A DNA stretch of 43,003 nt from an uncultured Lachnospiraceae bacterium (GCA_947623905.1 CANQHX010000007.1:1-43003), one strand, 5' to 3'. Positions 31,768 to 40,960 are shown, numbered from the stretch's first letter. Numbers and translations: made by a program. Notes: generated from the sequence alone by a model not told the origin.

Positions 31768-34092
31768 TTATACCGGATCCAGGTCATACTGGACCGTAAC
31801 ATTCTTTCCCTGTTCCCACCGGGCAAAGGCCGCTTCCATGGCTTCCCTTGCCTCCGCCAGCACAGAAGTGCTGCCGTGGCGCAGGTACAGGACCTGCTGA
31901 TACATATCTTTCACCCGGGCCACGGGCGCCGGAGCGGGCCCCATAGCCGACAGGCCTTCCGAAAAAGGCGCTAAAGGCGCTGCTTCAGAGCCGCCGGACG
32001 GAATCTCTGATCCCGGCGCGCTCCCGGGGAGTCCGGCTTCCAGCGCCGCTTCCTTCAGAGCGCCGGCCAGAGCGGCCGCTTCCTCTTCCCCGGCAGCCCC
32101 CACAAGAACCGCCAGCAGATGTGACGCCGGGGGATAGCCTCCCAGCCGCCGGTAGCTGATCTCTTCTTTGTAAAACTGCTCATAGTCATGAGCCGCGGCG
32201 CACCGCACGGCGTAGTGGTCCGGCTGGTAGGTCTGAAAGATCACCTGGCCGCCGCGCTCTCCCCGCCCGGCCCGGCCTGCTGCCTGGGCCAGCAGCTGAT
32301 AGGTGCGCTCCGCCGCCCGGTAATCGGACATGTGCAGGGATATGTCCGCCGCCAGCACTCCCATGAGGGTCACGTTGGGAAAATCATGTCCCTTGACGAT
32401 CATCTGGGTGCCTACCAGCACGTCCGCTTCTCCCCGGGCAAACTGCTGCAATATATTCTGATAGCTGTCTCTGCCCCGGGTGGTATCCATATCCATGCGC
32501 AGCACCCTTGCCCCCGGGAACAGCCTTTCCACGCCCCGCTGTATCTGCTGGGTGCCGGCTTTAAAGGTTCCTATGTAGGGGGAACCGCATGTGGGACAGG
32601 TCTTCACCATAGGAATAGTGCAGCCGCAGTAATGGCAGATGAGCCTGCCTTCTCCCTCCGGATCCCCGTGAAACGTCATCGACACATCACAGTGGGGACA
32701 TTTCACCGGACTGCCGCAGCTTCGGCAGGATACAAAACCCGCGTAACCTCTGCGGTTCAGAAACAGCATGATCTGTTCTTTTTTCTCCAGCCGCTGTCTC
32801 ATGGCCTCATAGAGGCTGCGGCTGAACATGGTACGATTGCCCTCGGCCAGTTCCCGGCGCAGGTCCACTACAGACACCTGCGGCAGCCTGCCTTCCCCCG
32901 CCCGCCGGCGGATCGTGTACAGTGTATACGTGCCGTCCATGGCCCGGCTGTAAGCCTCCACGGAAGGCGTGGCGCTGCCCAGCACTACCATGGCGCCGCA
33001 CATGGCCGCTCTGGCCTCCGCGGTTTCCCTGGCATGGTACCGGGGCATGGTGTCGCTCTTGTAAGCAGGTTCATGTTCTTCATCTATCACGATAAGGCCC
33101 AGATCCGAAAACGGCGCAAACAACGCGCTCCTGGGCCCGATGATCACGTCCAGCAGTCCGTTTTTTGCCCGCCGGAACTGATCATACCGTTCTCCCGGGG
33201 ACATACGGCTGTGGAGCACCGACACCCGGTCCCCGAACCGCCGGACAAAACGCAGCACGGTCTGGTAAGTGAGGGCGATCTCCGGTATCAGGATGATGGA
33301 CGCCTTCTTTTTCTCCGCCATGGCCTCGGCCAGACGGATGTAGATCTCGGTCTTTCCGCTGCCTGTGACGCCGTGGATAAGAACCGTGCGCCGTACGCCC
33401 TCCCGATATTGTTCCAGGATCCCCCCGATAATATGCTTCTGATCGCCCGTCAGTTCCGGCGGCGCCTCCGGCGCTTCCTTTACCCGGGTAAGAGCTGCCC
33501 GGATCACCGACGGGACACGGTAACATTCCGCGGCCTGTACCTTCAGGATCCCCGCCTCTTCCATGGCCTTTATGACGCCGGCGGGGACGTTGATCTCCTT
33601 TGTGACCGCCTGATAAGGGACCTCGCAGCGCCCGGAAAACGCCTGCAGCACCCGGAGACGGGCAGCGGCATGTTTTTTTTCATACAGAACTGTCTGCTCC
33701 AGGAGCGCTTCCCCGGACAGGCACAGCCGGACCATCCGCTGCTGCTCCTGCTCTACCTGCTGTTTTACAGGCAGCACCGTCTTTAGGCACCGGATCATGG
33801 TGGCGCCGTAACGGCGGTGCATCCAGTGGGCCAGCTCCAGGAACTGCTGCTCCACGCTCTCCCTCCGGGGCCGGACAGAACGGATCTCCTTCAGCTTCTC
33901 CGGATCCCAGCCGCACCGGTCCGTCAGTTCCATCACATAACCGGAGCGCAGCTTATCTCCCCTGCCAAAAGGTATGGACACTTCCATGCCCACCTTCAGG
34001 ACGCCCTCCATGTCCGGGGGGACCCGGTACTGAAAGGGCCGGTCTACCTTTTCATGGGCGATATCCACGATAATATTGGCATATTGGGTCAT
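31768..34092 (-). CDS. priA: Primosomal replication-restart helicase PriA
   Basis: 774 residues. The N-terminal 3'-DNA-binding domain starts IIVDIAHEKVDRPFQYRVP. Walker A is GVTGSGKTEIYIRL, the DEEH box is VIDEEHEPAYKSDT, and the helicase C lobe includes DILVGTQ-like DVLVGTQMIVKGHDFPNVTL. Eight zinc-binding Cys lie in CRSCGSPVKCPHC and CHYCG to CPTCG. It reloads the replisome at stalled forks. Residues about 675-720 form an Ala/Gly/Pro/Ser-rich insertion (ending EGLSAMGPAPAPVARV) in the C-terminal domain that family members lack, which is notable. The gene lies between murE and def. Confidence 0.95.
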   Translation of the reverse strand: MTQYANIIVDIAHEKVDRPFQYRVPPDMEGVLKVGMEVSIPFGRGDKLRSGYVMELTDRCGWDPEKLKEIRSVRPRRESVEQQFLELAHWMHRRYGATMIRCLKTVLPVKQQVEQEQQRMVRLCLSGEALLEQTVLYEKKHAAARLRVLQAFSGRCEVPYQAVTKEINVPAGVIKAMEEAGILKVQAAECYRVPSVIRAALTRVKEAPEAPPELTGDQKHIIGGILEQYREGVRRTVLIHGVTGSGKTEIYIRLAEAMAEKKKASIILIPEIALTYQTVLRFVRRFGDRVSVLHSRMSPGERYDQFRRAKNGLLDVIIGPRSALFAPFSDLGLIVIDEEHEPAYKSDTMPRYHARETAEARAAMCGAMVVLGSATPSVEAYSRAMDGTYTLYTIRRRAGEGRLPQVSVVDLRRELAEGNRTMFSRSLYEAMRQRLEKKEQIMLFLNRRGYAGFVSCRSCGSPVKCPHCDVSMTFHGDPEGEGRLICHYCGCTIPMVKTCPTCGSPYIGTFKAGTQQIQRGVERLFPGARVLRMDMDTTRGRDSYQNILQQFARGEADVLVGTQMIVKGHDFPNVTLMGVLAADISLHMSDYRAAERTYQLLAQAAGRAGRGERGGQVIFQTYQPDHYAVRCAAAHDYEQFYKEEISYRRLGGYPPASHLLAVLVGAAGEEEAAALAGALKEAALEAGLPGSAPGSEIPSGGSEAAPLAPFSEGLSAMGPAPAPVARVKDMYQQVLYLRHGSTSVLAEAREAMEAAFARWEQGKNVTVQYDLDPV

Positions 34093-34160
34093 TCCACACC
34101 TCCCGGCAGACCGGCGGTTCCTGACGGCTTCTGCGCTGTCACGGGCCTGCCGCCGGCAGC

Positions 34161-35633
34161 CTACTGTCCGTTTCTGTCCTCCTCAAGGATCTCCGCAATG
34201 AGCACACGCTCATCCATGGGATATTTCACCCCTTTGATCTCCTGATAATCCTCATGTCCCTTTCCGGCCAGCACGATCACATCCCCCGGCTGCCCGTGAT
34301 GGATGGCGTAGGCGATGGCTTCTTTCCTGTCCGGTATCATGATATAGTTTCCATCTGTCTTTTTCATGCCGGTCTCAATGTCCGCCATAATGTCCAGCGG
34401 TTCCTCAAACCGGGGGTTATCCGACGTGATAATGGTAAAGTCCGCCATCTTTCCGCTGACCTCCCCCATCTCGTAGCGGCGCAGCTTGCTGCGGTTGCCG
34501 CCGCAGCCAAACACCGATACCAGACGGGCAGGATGGTAATCCTTCAGGGTGCCCAGCAGGCTTTCCAGCGCCATGGCGTTGTGGGCGTAATCGATCATCA
34601 GGGTAAAATCATCCGACACGGGGATCATCTCCACCCGGCCCTTTACCTTTGCCACCTTCAGAGCCGCCTGGATCTTTTCCACGGGCACGTTGAAATGGCT
34701 GCACACCGCGATGGCGGTGAGGGAATTGTATATGCTGAACCGGCCGGGTATGTCGATCTCCACGGAAAAATCCATTTTCCCCGCCACATGGTACGCAATG
34801 CCCAGATAGCCGGGACGGCTCACCAGCTTCGGCTCCGTGGCGCGGAAATCCGCTCCGGAGGCAAAACCGAACGTCTCCAGTTCGCACGTGTGACCTTCCA
34901 GCACCGTTCTCCAGTGCTCATCATCTATATTGACAATGCCTTTTTTGCACTGCCGGAACAGCATGCCCTTGCACGCCATATATTCCGCAAAATCCGCATG
35001 CTCCCCTTCTCCGATATGATCGGGAGACATGTTGGTAAAAATACCGATCTCAAAAGGGATCCCCGCCGTGCGGTGCATCTTCAGCCCCTGGGAGGACACC
35101 TCCATCACCACGATCTGACATCCCGCCTCTGCCATTTTCGCCAGATAACTCTGGAGCACATAAGACTCCGGTGTTGTGTGGCTCGCGTGGATATGCTCGT
35201 CTCCGATAATGATCTCTATGGTCCCCACAAGGCCCACCTTGTACCCCGCGCTCTCCAGAATGGACTTGATCATATAGGTCGTGGTAGTCTTTCCCTTGGT
35301 GCCGGTGATCCCGATCATCTGCAGCTTCTCGCCGGGGTAGTCAAAATAAGCCGCCGACGCGACAGCCATGGCATAGCGGGTGTCCTCCACCTGCACCACC
35401 GTCACCGTATCCGGCACGTCCACCGGTTCCTCCACAAGCAGCACCGCCGCTCCTTTCTGTGCCACATCAGGCGCGAACGCGTGGCCATCCACCTTTGTGC
35501 CCCGGATACATACAAACAGATCCCCCGGTTCCACCTTTCTGGAGTCAAACACGATATCCTTCACTGCCACGTCCATACTGCCCTGCAGGCAGACATGTTC
35601 AAGGCGCTCCAGCAGTTCCCTTAAATGTTTCAT
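34161..35633 (-). CDS. murE: UDP-MurNAc-L-Ala-D-Glu:meso-diaminopimelate ligase
   Basis: 490 residues from the ATG at 35633, which has GGAGG five bases upstream. ATP-binding GITGTKGKTTTTYMI, the MEVSSQGL and HTTPES substrate motifs, and FGCGGNRSKLRRYEMGEV are present. The C-terminal DNPRFEEP box is the DNPR signature for meso-diaminopimelate rather than lysine, so the peptidoglycan is inferred to be DAP-type. It leads the operon that continues with priA, and has its own promoter. Confidence 0.95.
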   Translation of the reverse strand: MKHLRELLERLEHVCLQGSMDVAVKDIVFDSRKVEPGDLFVCIRGTKVDGHAFAPDVAQKGAAVLLVEEPVDVPDTVTVVQVEDTRYAMAVASAAYFDYPGEKLQMIGITGTKGKTTTTYMIKSILESAGYKVGLVGTIEIIIGDEHIHASHTTPESYVLQSYLAKMAEAGCQIVVMEVSSQGLKMHRTAGIPFEIGIFTNMSPDHIGEGEHADFAEYMACKGMLFRQCKKGIVNIDDEHWRTVLEGHTCELETFGFASGADFRATEPKLVSRPGYLGIAYHVAGKMDFSVEIDIPGRFSIYNSLTAIAVCSHFNVPVEKIQAALKVAKVKGRVEMIPVSDDFTLMIDYAHNAMALESLLGTLKDYHPARLVSVFGCGGNRSKLRRYEMGEVSGKMADFTIITSDNPRFEEPLDIMADIETGMKKTDGNYIMIPDRKEAIAYAIHHGQPGDVIVLAGKGHEDYQEIKGVKYPMDERVLIAEILEEDRNGQ

Positions 35634-35703
35634 AACTTCCTCCATCCAAACTGCTTCTTCTGGTTATGTTATAGTATAAAATACACAGATTTATTCATAG
35701 TGC

Positions 35704-35732
35704 ATTATAGCATAGTTGACAGCCGGTTGCAA
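35704..35732 (-). promoter_or_regulatory. Promoter of the murE-priA-def operon
   Basis: On the minus strand TTGCAA (35727-35732) and TATAAT (35704-35709) are 17 bp apart, about 70 bp before murE. It directly follows the terminator of the PfkB gene. Confidence 0.65.
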
Positions 35733-35737
35733 TAATA

Positions 35738-35767
35738 GGGGGCTTTTCCCCTGCGGAAAAAGCCCCC
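35738..35767 (-). terminator. Terminator of the PfkB gene
   Basis: GGGGGCTTTTTCC (minus strand, 35755-35767) pairs with GGAAAAGCCCCC (35738-35749), followed by TATTATTG. It lies 16 bp after the stop at 35784. Confidence 0.7.
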
Positions 35768-35783
35768 TGAAATCCTCATATGT

Positions 35784-36712
35784 TTACTTTAACTTTTCCA
35801 CCGTCACCTGACGCAGCAGCCGCTCCATATCCTCCGTGCGGAAGCTGCCTGTCTCCATGGTCAGAGCATTGGCGGCAGATACCGCCACGGCGTAGGCCAG
35901 TGCCTTCTCTATAGCATACCCTCTTGCAAACCCTACGGCAAAAGCCGCCAGCATGGAATCGCCGCAGCCTACCGTATTGACCGTTTCGATGACCGGAGGC
36001 CTGCCGTGGAATACCCCTTCCTCGCAGACCACCATGGCGCCGTCCGCGCCGAGGGAAACCACCACATAGGGAATGCCCTGTTCATGCAGCTTTTTCGCTC
36101 CGGCAAGGATCTCCTGCCGGTTGGTGACCGGCACACCCAGAAGAGCCTCGATCTCGTCATCATTGGGCTTGATCATAGTAGGGCCGGACCGGACGCCCTC
36201 TGCCAGGAGCTGTCCGCTGGTATCCAGCAGCACAGGTTTTCCTGCTGCCTTGCAGGCAGCCACCATCCGCCCGTACATATCCGCCGGCACGCCGGCAGGC
36301 ACGCTGCCGGAAATGGTGACGACCTGACTTTTCTCCGCCAGCTTTTCAAACTTTTCCAGAAAAGCCGCCACTTCCTCCTCCGTCACCGGGGCCCCGGTTC
36401 CAGAAATTCCGTGGAAGACCCGTCCGCCGCCAGAATATTGATGCAGCTTCTCGTCTCGCTGGCTGTATGTACAAAATCATTGGGCACCTGGATCTTATCG
36501 AGCATATCTTCCACATAAGCTCCCGCATGGCCTCCCACAAAACCTGTCGCCAGCACTTCCTCGCCGCAGAGCTTTGCCACCTTGGCCACATTAAGTCCCT
36601 TGCCGCCGGGGGTGTTGGTACACTTCTGCACCCGGCTCACATGGCCCACATCAAAAGACTCCACCACATAAGCCTTGTCCACCGCTACATTTAACGTTAC
36701 TGTTGTGATCAT
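35784..36712 (-). pseudogene. PfkB-family hexose-phosphate kinase (FruK/LacC type) split by a frameshift
   Basis: Two frames make one kinase of about 309 residues. The first (36712 to 36383, 109 residues) has the ATG behind GGGAGGG, the PfkB signature NTPGGKGLNVAKVAKL, and ends SSTEFLEPGP-R-stop. The second (36386 to 35784, 200 residues) continues exactly where the family expects (VTEEEVAAFLEKFEKLAEKS), then IKPNDDEIEALLG and the catalytic NTVGCGDSMLAAFAVG. The shift lies in ACCGGGGCCCCGGT, a 14-bp perfect palindrome at 36385-36398; one base appears to be missing. The second part could restart at a GTG that overlaps the first stop (GTGA), but has no RBS. Expected reaction: ATP phosphorylation of fructose 1-phosphate or tagatose 6-phosphate to the bisphosphate. 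Either a real mutation or a sequence error. Confidence 0.85.
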
Positions 36713-36764
36713 AATGCCCTCCCGATATAAATTATCTAAAAAAACGATTCATTTCTGATGTAAT

Positions 36765-36793
36765 ATTATACCGTTCTTCTTCTCACAATTCAA
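36765..36793 (-). promoter_or_regulatory. Promoter of the PfkB gene
   Basis: On the minus strand TTGAAT (36788-36793) and TATAAT (36765-36770) are 17 bp apart, about 50 bp before the ATG at 36712. Confidence 0.75.
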
Positions 36794-36812
36794 CCTGTTC
36801 TTGCGGGCATCG

Positions 36813-36831
36813 TTGCATATTACATATGCAA
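36813..36831. promoter_or_regulatory. Perfect palindrome upstream of the PfkB promoter
   Basis: TTGCATAT-tac-ATATGCAA has 8-bp perfect arms. It starts 20 bp upstream of the -35 element, a usual position for an activator. No regulator gene is nearby in the window, so the binding protein is unknown. Confidence 0.45.
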
Positions 36832-36900
36832 GTGGTGGGACGGAAAATAATAGACAGAACCCGCCACAGGTCTAAGCCTCCTGTCTAAACATCGGAATAG

Positions 36901-36935
36901 AAAACCCCAGAGTCGCACCTCTGGGGTTTTCGTTT
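36901..36935. terminator. Terminator of the polyol operon
   Basis: AAAACCCCAGAG (36901-36912) and CTCTGGGGTTTT (36919-36930) form a 12-bp stem. Read on the minus strand, TTTTC follows the GC part; on the plus strand TTTTCGTTTT follows. It lies about 170 bp after the aldo/keto reductase stop. The segment 36932-37102 shows no gene. Confidence 0.7.
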
Positions 36936-37102
36936 TCATGTTTGTGTTTTTTCATCCTTCGCTTTTTACAGCGACATCATCATAGCACACCGACGATGTT
37001 TTTGCAAGCCGTTCAGCGTAAAAAACTTTAAACTTATAGTTTAAAGACTATCCCTGTTTTTTCTGAAACACTGTCGGGGTCCTGCAGAGCACCTTCCGGC
37101 AA

Positions 37103-38152
37103 TTACTTCTTGGTGTATCCGTTCCAGCCGGGGATCTCGCCGTTGATATCCCACAGATCCTGCCAGTCATGGGCGCCTTCCCACAGGAACACCTGTCCCT
37201 TGATAAGACGGCAGTTGCGGTCTACGCCTTCCAGGATCTTCATTTCCTCATCGGTAAGAGGATCTTCAAAGGTGCAGCGCAGGTTGCTCATGTACTCGTT
37301 TCTGTAAATGGAGAACGGAATAGGGGAATGTCCTCTCTGCACGGCCCACTTGAGGCAGATCACAGCGGGATGCACGTTGTGAGCCTTGGCAATGGCCTGC
37401 ACCTCAGGCATCTGGATATCCGCGATGTCGTCCGCCGTCTTGTCACGGTCAGGGCGGGTGGGAGAACCGATGGGGCAGAAGCCGATGATCTGCATATCGT
37501 GTGCCTTACAGTAATCATACAGCTCCGGCTGCTGGAAGCAGGGGTGAAGCTCCATCTCGTTAACGGCAGGCCTGATCCGGCAGTCCGGCAGGATCTTCTC
37601 CAGCTTGGGAATGGTCACGTTGGACACGCCGATGTGCCTTACAAGGCCCATGTCCACCAGGCGTTCCATCTGACGCCAGCATGCCATGAACTCCTCATGG
37701 ATATAAGGACGGGAATTGGGATTTCTCGTATCCGCGTCACATCCGGGAGGATGATAGTTGGGGAAAGGCCAGTGCACGAAATACAGATCCAGATAGTCCA
37801 GACGCAGATCCTTCAGCGTCTTGGCGCAGGAAAGCAGCACATCGCCCTGCCCGTGCATATCGTTCCACACCTTGGAGGTGATGAACAGATCTTCTCTCTT
37901 GACCCCTGCCTTCATGGCATTTTCCAGGGCAACGCCGATCACATCTTCGTTTTCGTAACAGGAAGCGCAGTCCACCAGACGGTAGCCGGATTTCACTGCG
38001 TCCTCCACTGCATTGGCAATGTCCTCTGCCGAAAAACGGTCAGAGCCGAATGTGCCAATGCCCAGACCGGGCATCTTGGCGCCGGTGTAGAGGGTTCTCT
38101 GGGGAACCTTTGCGGGATCCACCGCATCCATGGGGATTACATGTTCACTCAT
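37103..38152 (-). CDS. Aldo/keto reductase
   Basis: 349 residues. An NADPH-type TIM-barrel oxidoreductase with the catalytic tetrad visible: Asp and Tyr in YRLVDCASCYENE, Lys in FITSKVWND, His in LDLYFVHWPFPNY. GLVRHIGVSNVTIPKLEKIL and NEMELHPCFQQPELYDYCKA are further family motifs. A C-terminal extension of about 25 residues (GAHDWQDLWDINGEIPGW) follows the usual end. Within this operon it probably reduces an aldose or ketose to the polyol, or the reverse. It begins 28 bp after the dehydrogenase stop. Confidence 0.92.
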   Translation of the reverse strand: MSEHVIPMDAVDPAKVPQRTLYTGAKMPGLGIGTFGSDRFSAEDIANAVEDAVKSGYRLVDCASCYENEDVIGVALENAMKAGVKREDLFITSKVWNDMHGQGDVLLSCAKTLKDLRLDYLDLYFVHWPFPNYHPPGCDADTRNPNSRPYIHEEFMACWRQMERLVDMGLVRHIGVSNVTIPKLEKILPDCRIRPAVNEMELHPCFQQPELYDYCKAHDMQIIGFCPIGSPTRPDRDKTADDIADIQMPEVQAIAKAHNVHPAVICLKWAVQRGHSPIPFSIYRNEYMSNLRCTFEDPLTDEEMKILEGVDRNCRLIKGQVFLWEGAHDWQDLWDINGEIPGWNGYTKK

Positions 38153-38180
38153 AGCTTTTTCTCCTTCTATATTTGAATGT

Positions 38181-39257
38181 TTATGGTTTCCTGTTCTGTT
38201 CGCTGTCGATGAGGATCTTGCCTTTTACCGCGCCGGGAGTCTTGTACAGTTCAAAAGCGTCGGCAATGTCCGCCAGAGGCATCTTCTTAAAGATCAGCGC
38301 CGGGTCAAACTTCAGCTGCCCGCTCTTGAAATAAGCTGCCGTCAGCTCCCATTCCTTACCGGGGAAAGGAGCGCTGTAGGACATCCAGGAGCCGGTGAGC
38401 ATAAATTCCTTGCGGTTCATGTTCTCCCAGTCCTCCACGGAGAAGGTCAGTTCCTTTGTGGGCGTGCCGATAAAGCACACCCCGGCCTTGTTGGCCGCCA
38501 CCTTAAAAGCAATGTGCATGGTAATGGTATTGCCAGCCGTCTCATAGACGAAGCCGTACCCCTTGCCGCCGGTAATGGCCATGGCCTTATCCATGAAATC
38601 TTCTTCCAGGGTATTGACGCACGCGTCCGCCCCCAGCTTCTTTGCCAGCTCCATACGCTCCGGGCTGATGTCAAACACCACTACCTTGCGGGCACCGAAG
38701 ATTTTTGCCCACTGCATGGTAAACAGGCCGATGGTGCCGCCGCCCAGGATAGCCACATACTCCCCGCCGTGGTAATTGACACGGTTCAGACCGTGGAGCG
38801 CCACCGTGGAGGGTTCAAAAAACGCGCCCTGCTCAAAAGATACCTCATCGTCAAACTTCACCGCGTTGCGTTCCGGCACCACCACATACTCTGCAAAGCT
38901 GCCAAACTCTCTGGAGCCGATAAAACTGTAATGCTTGCACAGAGAATAATTACCCTTCTGACAGTCCTCGCACTCCATACAGGGCACGAGAGGCACGCCG
39001 GATACCCGGTCGCCGGGCTTTACGGACGTAACGCCTTCTCCGATCTCCTCCACCACGCCGGAAAACTCATGCCCCAGCACATTGGGAAAATAGTGACAGG
39101 CGTCCCCGTTGACGCGGGGCACATCCGAACCGCAGATACCGGTATATTTTACTTTGATCAGAACCTGTCCGGCTTTGGGTGCCGGCTTCTCGATATCCTC
39201 AAAGCGGATATCTTCCCTGGCGTGTACCACGCCGGCCTTCATCATATTCGCACTCAT
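38181..39257 (-). CDS. Zinc-dependent polyol(-phosphate) dehydrogenase, GatD-like
   Basis: 358 residues from the ATG at 39257, behind AGAGG. A medium-chain dehydrogenase: catalytic zinc Cys in GICGSDVPRV, GHEFSGVVEEIGEGV, structural zinc Cys in PCMECEDCQKGNYSLC, Rossmann GGGTIGLFTMQWAKIFGA. Several details match galactitol-1-phosphate 5-dehydrogenase (GatD) more than sorbitol dehydrogenase: CGSDvPRv, the HYFPNVLGHEFSG run, FIGSREFGSFAEYVV, and GSWMSYSAPFPGKEWE. The likely reaction is oxidation of a polyol or polyol phosphate to a ketose (phosphate) with NAD+. Substrate is inferred. Confidence 0.88.
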   Translation of the reverse strand: MSANMMKAGVVHAREDIRFEDIEKPAPKAGQVLIKVKYTGICGSDVPRVNGDACHYFPNVLGHEFSGVVEEIGEGVTSVKPGDRVSGVPLVPCMECEDCQKGNYSLCKHYSFIGSREFGSFAEYVVVPERNAVKFDDEVSFEQGAFFEPSTVALHGLNRVNYHGGEYVAILGGGTIGLFTMQWAKIFGARKVVVFDISPERMELAKKLGADACVNTLEEDFMDKAMAITGGKGYGFVYETAGNTITMHIAFKVAANKAGVCFIGTPTKELTFSVEDWENMNRKEFMLTGSWMSYSAPFPGKEWELTAAYFKSGQLKFDPALIFKKMPLADIADAFELYKTPGAVKGKILIDSEQNRKP

Positions 39258-39322
39258 TTTTTCCTCTTTTCCGCGCTCCGCTGCCGCTGCCGCGGCATGC
39301 CATCCGGAGCGCTCCATTTTAT

Positions 39323-39432
39323 TCAGGGATCTGTATCTGCAGCATTTCAGGAACCTGCAGCATAATTATTTATTCAGGAACCTGCAGCATAATTATTTAT
39401 TCAGGAATCTGCAGCATATTTCAGGAACCTGC
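39323..39432. repeat. 27-bp tandem repeat at the kinase 3' end
   Basis: Two perfect 27-bp units (39347-39373 and 39374-39400; TCAGGAACCTGCAG followed by CATAATTATTTAT) are flanked by partial copies at 39323-39346, 39401-39420 and 39421-39432. The last partial copy includes the stop codon and final codons of the FGGY kinase gene, so the array looks like repeated duplication of that gene end into the 163-bp spacer before the dehydrogenase gene. Confidence 0.85.
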
Positions 39433-40905
39433 GCCCAGCCCTTTCAGCCGCTGGTACAGCTCCAGATACACTTCCATAGACTTTTCATAAACCTTGTGGG
39501 CTCTCGGATTGGGCCTGTGCTCTCTCGTGATGACGATGGTCTCCTCCACCGCCTGTCCGAAATCCTCATACATCCCTACGCCTACGCCTGCCAGAATGGC
39601 TGCGCCCAGCGTGGTAGCCGTATCGGAGGTAGGCACCCGGATCACCTTTCCGGTGACGTCCGCCTTGATCTGCGTCCAGAGGATGCTGTTGGAGGAGCCG
39701 CCCATGGCAATGAGCTCGTCCACCTCCACACCGGTTTCCGCCGCCGTGCGCAGATTGTGCTCCAGGGAAAATGCTACGCCCTCCATGGCTGCCCGCACCA
39801 TATGTCCTTTGGTCTTATCGAAGGACAGTCCGTAAAACACCGCTCTGGCATCGGGATCCCAGATAGGCGAACGCTCCCCTGCCATATATGGCAAGAACAC
39901 CACTCCATCGGACCCTGCAGGCACCTTCTGGGCCAGCCGGGTGAGATCATCAAAGCTGTCCTCAATGCTGCCCAGCTGCTCCTTGAACCAGCGGAGCACA
40001 CCGCCGCCCCCTACGGTACCTCCCTGCAGAAGCCACATGCCGGGCACTACGTGGGGACTTAGGATCAGCTTGGGATGCGCGACTGCTTTATCCATGCAGA
40101 TGCTCATGCCGCCTGCCTGTCCCCCCTGTTCCTGTGTCTGTCCGGGCTTGTACACGCCTGCTCCCAGAGTACCGCAGGCCGCGTCCAGGCCGCCTGCCAC
40201 CACAGGAGTGCCGCGGTGCAGTCCCGTGATCCGGGCCGCTTCCTCTGTCACCTGCCCGATGACAGCGTGGCAGGGGTACAGCTCCGGCACCTTATCTACG
40301 GACAGACCCAGCTTTTCCGCCTGGTCCTCATCATACGTGCACGTCTCCATATTAAAGAAATGAATGCCGTAGCCCTGGGACAGATCCTGGCTCATGACAC
40401 CGGTAAGCATCATGGCAATATAGCTGTTGCTCTGTAAAAACTTGTATGTATGTTCGTAGATGTCCGGGTGCTTTTCCTTCATCCAGAGCATCTTCGGCGT
40501 AGTGTAGGCCGGTTCAAAGGCATTGCCCGCCACTGAAAAGATGGTGTCGAATCCCAGCCGCTCCGTGGTGGCCCGGGCGATCTCCCTGGCACGGGTATCC
40601 ATCCAGATAGGCGTATTGGCAAGAACTCTGCCGTCCCGGTCCACGGGAATGGCCGACCAGCTCTGCCCGTCGATGCCCACGCCGGCAATATTATCCGGGC
40701 TCACTTCAGGGGCCTTGAGCACCTTGCGGATGGCCCTGCACACTGCCTGCCACCATTCCTCCGGATTCTGCTCCACCCATCCCTTATGAGGATAGTACAG
40801 CGGATAATCCTCCATAGCGGAAGCCAGCACCGTGCCCTCTCGGTCAAACACCGCCACCTTGCAGGACGATGTGCCGATATCGATTCCCATTAACAATTCC
40901 GCCAT
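39421..40905 (-). CDS. FGGY-family carbohydrate kinase (xylulokinase-like)
   Basis: 494 residues, the usual FGGY length. N-domain ATP site: MGIDIGTSSCKVAVFDREG; catalytic Asp region GVGIDGQSWSAIPVD, then PIWMDTRAREIA; GGLDAACGTLGAGV; C-domain MAMEGVAF-like VRAAMEGVAFSLEHNLR and the adenine-binding MGGSSNSILWTQIKADVTG. It is closest by eye to XylB-like kinases, but the polyol context means the substrate could be a ketose or a polyol. The start follows the natural end of the aldolase gene by one base (TGA-C-ATG). Confidence 0.9.
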   Translation of the reverse strand: MAELLMGIDIGTSSCKVAVFDREGTVLASAMEDYPLYYPHKGWVEQNPEEWWQAVCRAIRKVLKAPEVSPDNIAGVGIDGQSWSAIPVDRDGRVLANTPIWMDTRAREIARATTERLGFDTIFSVAGNAFEPAYTTPKMLWMKEKHPDIYEHTYKFLQSNSYIAMMLTGVMSQDLSQGYGIHFFNMETCTYDEDQAEKLGLSVDKVPELYPCHAVIGQVTEEAARITGLHRGTPVVAGGLDAACGTLGAGVYKPGQTQEQGGQAGGMSICMDKAVAHPKLILSPHVVPGMWLLQGGTVGGGGVLRWFKEQLGSIEDSFDDLTRLAQKVPAGSDGVVFLPYMAGERSPIWDPDARAVFYGLSFDKTKGHMVRAAMEGVAFSLEHNLRTAAETGVEVDELIAMGGSSNSILWTQIKADVTGKVIRVPTSDTATTLGAAILAGVGVGMYEDFGQAVEETIVITREHRPNPRAHKVYEKSMEVYLELYQRLKGLGAGS

Positions 40906-40960
40906 GTCACTGTGCCTTTCCGTCGCAGCCGCACACCTTCATGCGGTTCATCACAAGCTG

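Noticed and set aside
36370..36410. Programmed ribosomal frameshift in the PfkB gene
   Set aside because: No slippery heptamer or A/T-rich run is present at the junction; a mutation or sequence error explains it better.
36832..36935. Possible small RNA on the plus strand ending at the 36901 terminator
   Set aside because: No convincing plus-strand promoter is visible and the hairpin is explained as the end of the minus-strand operon.
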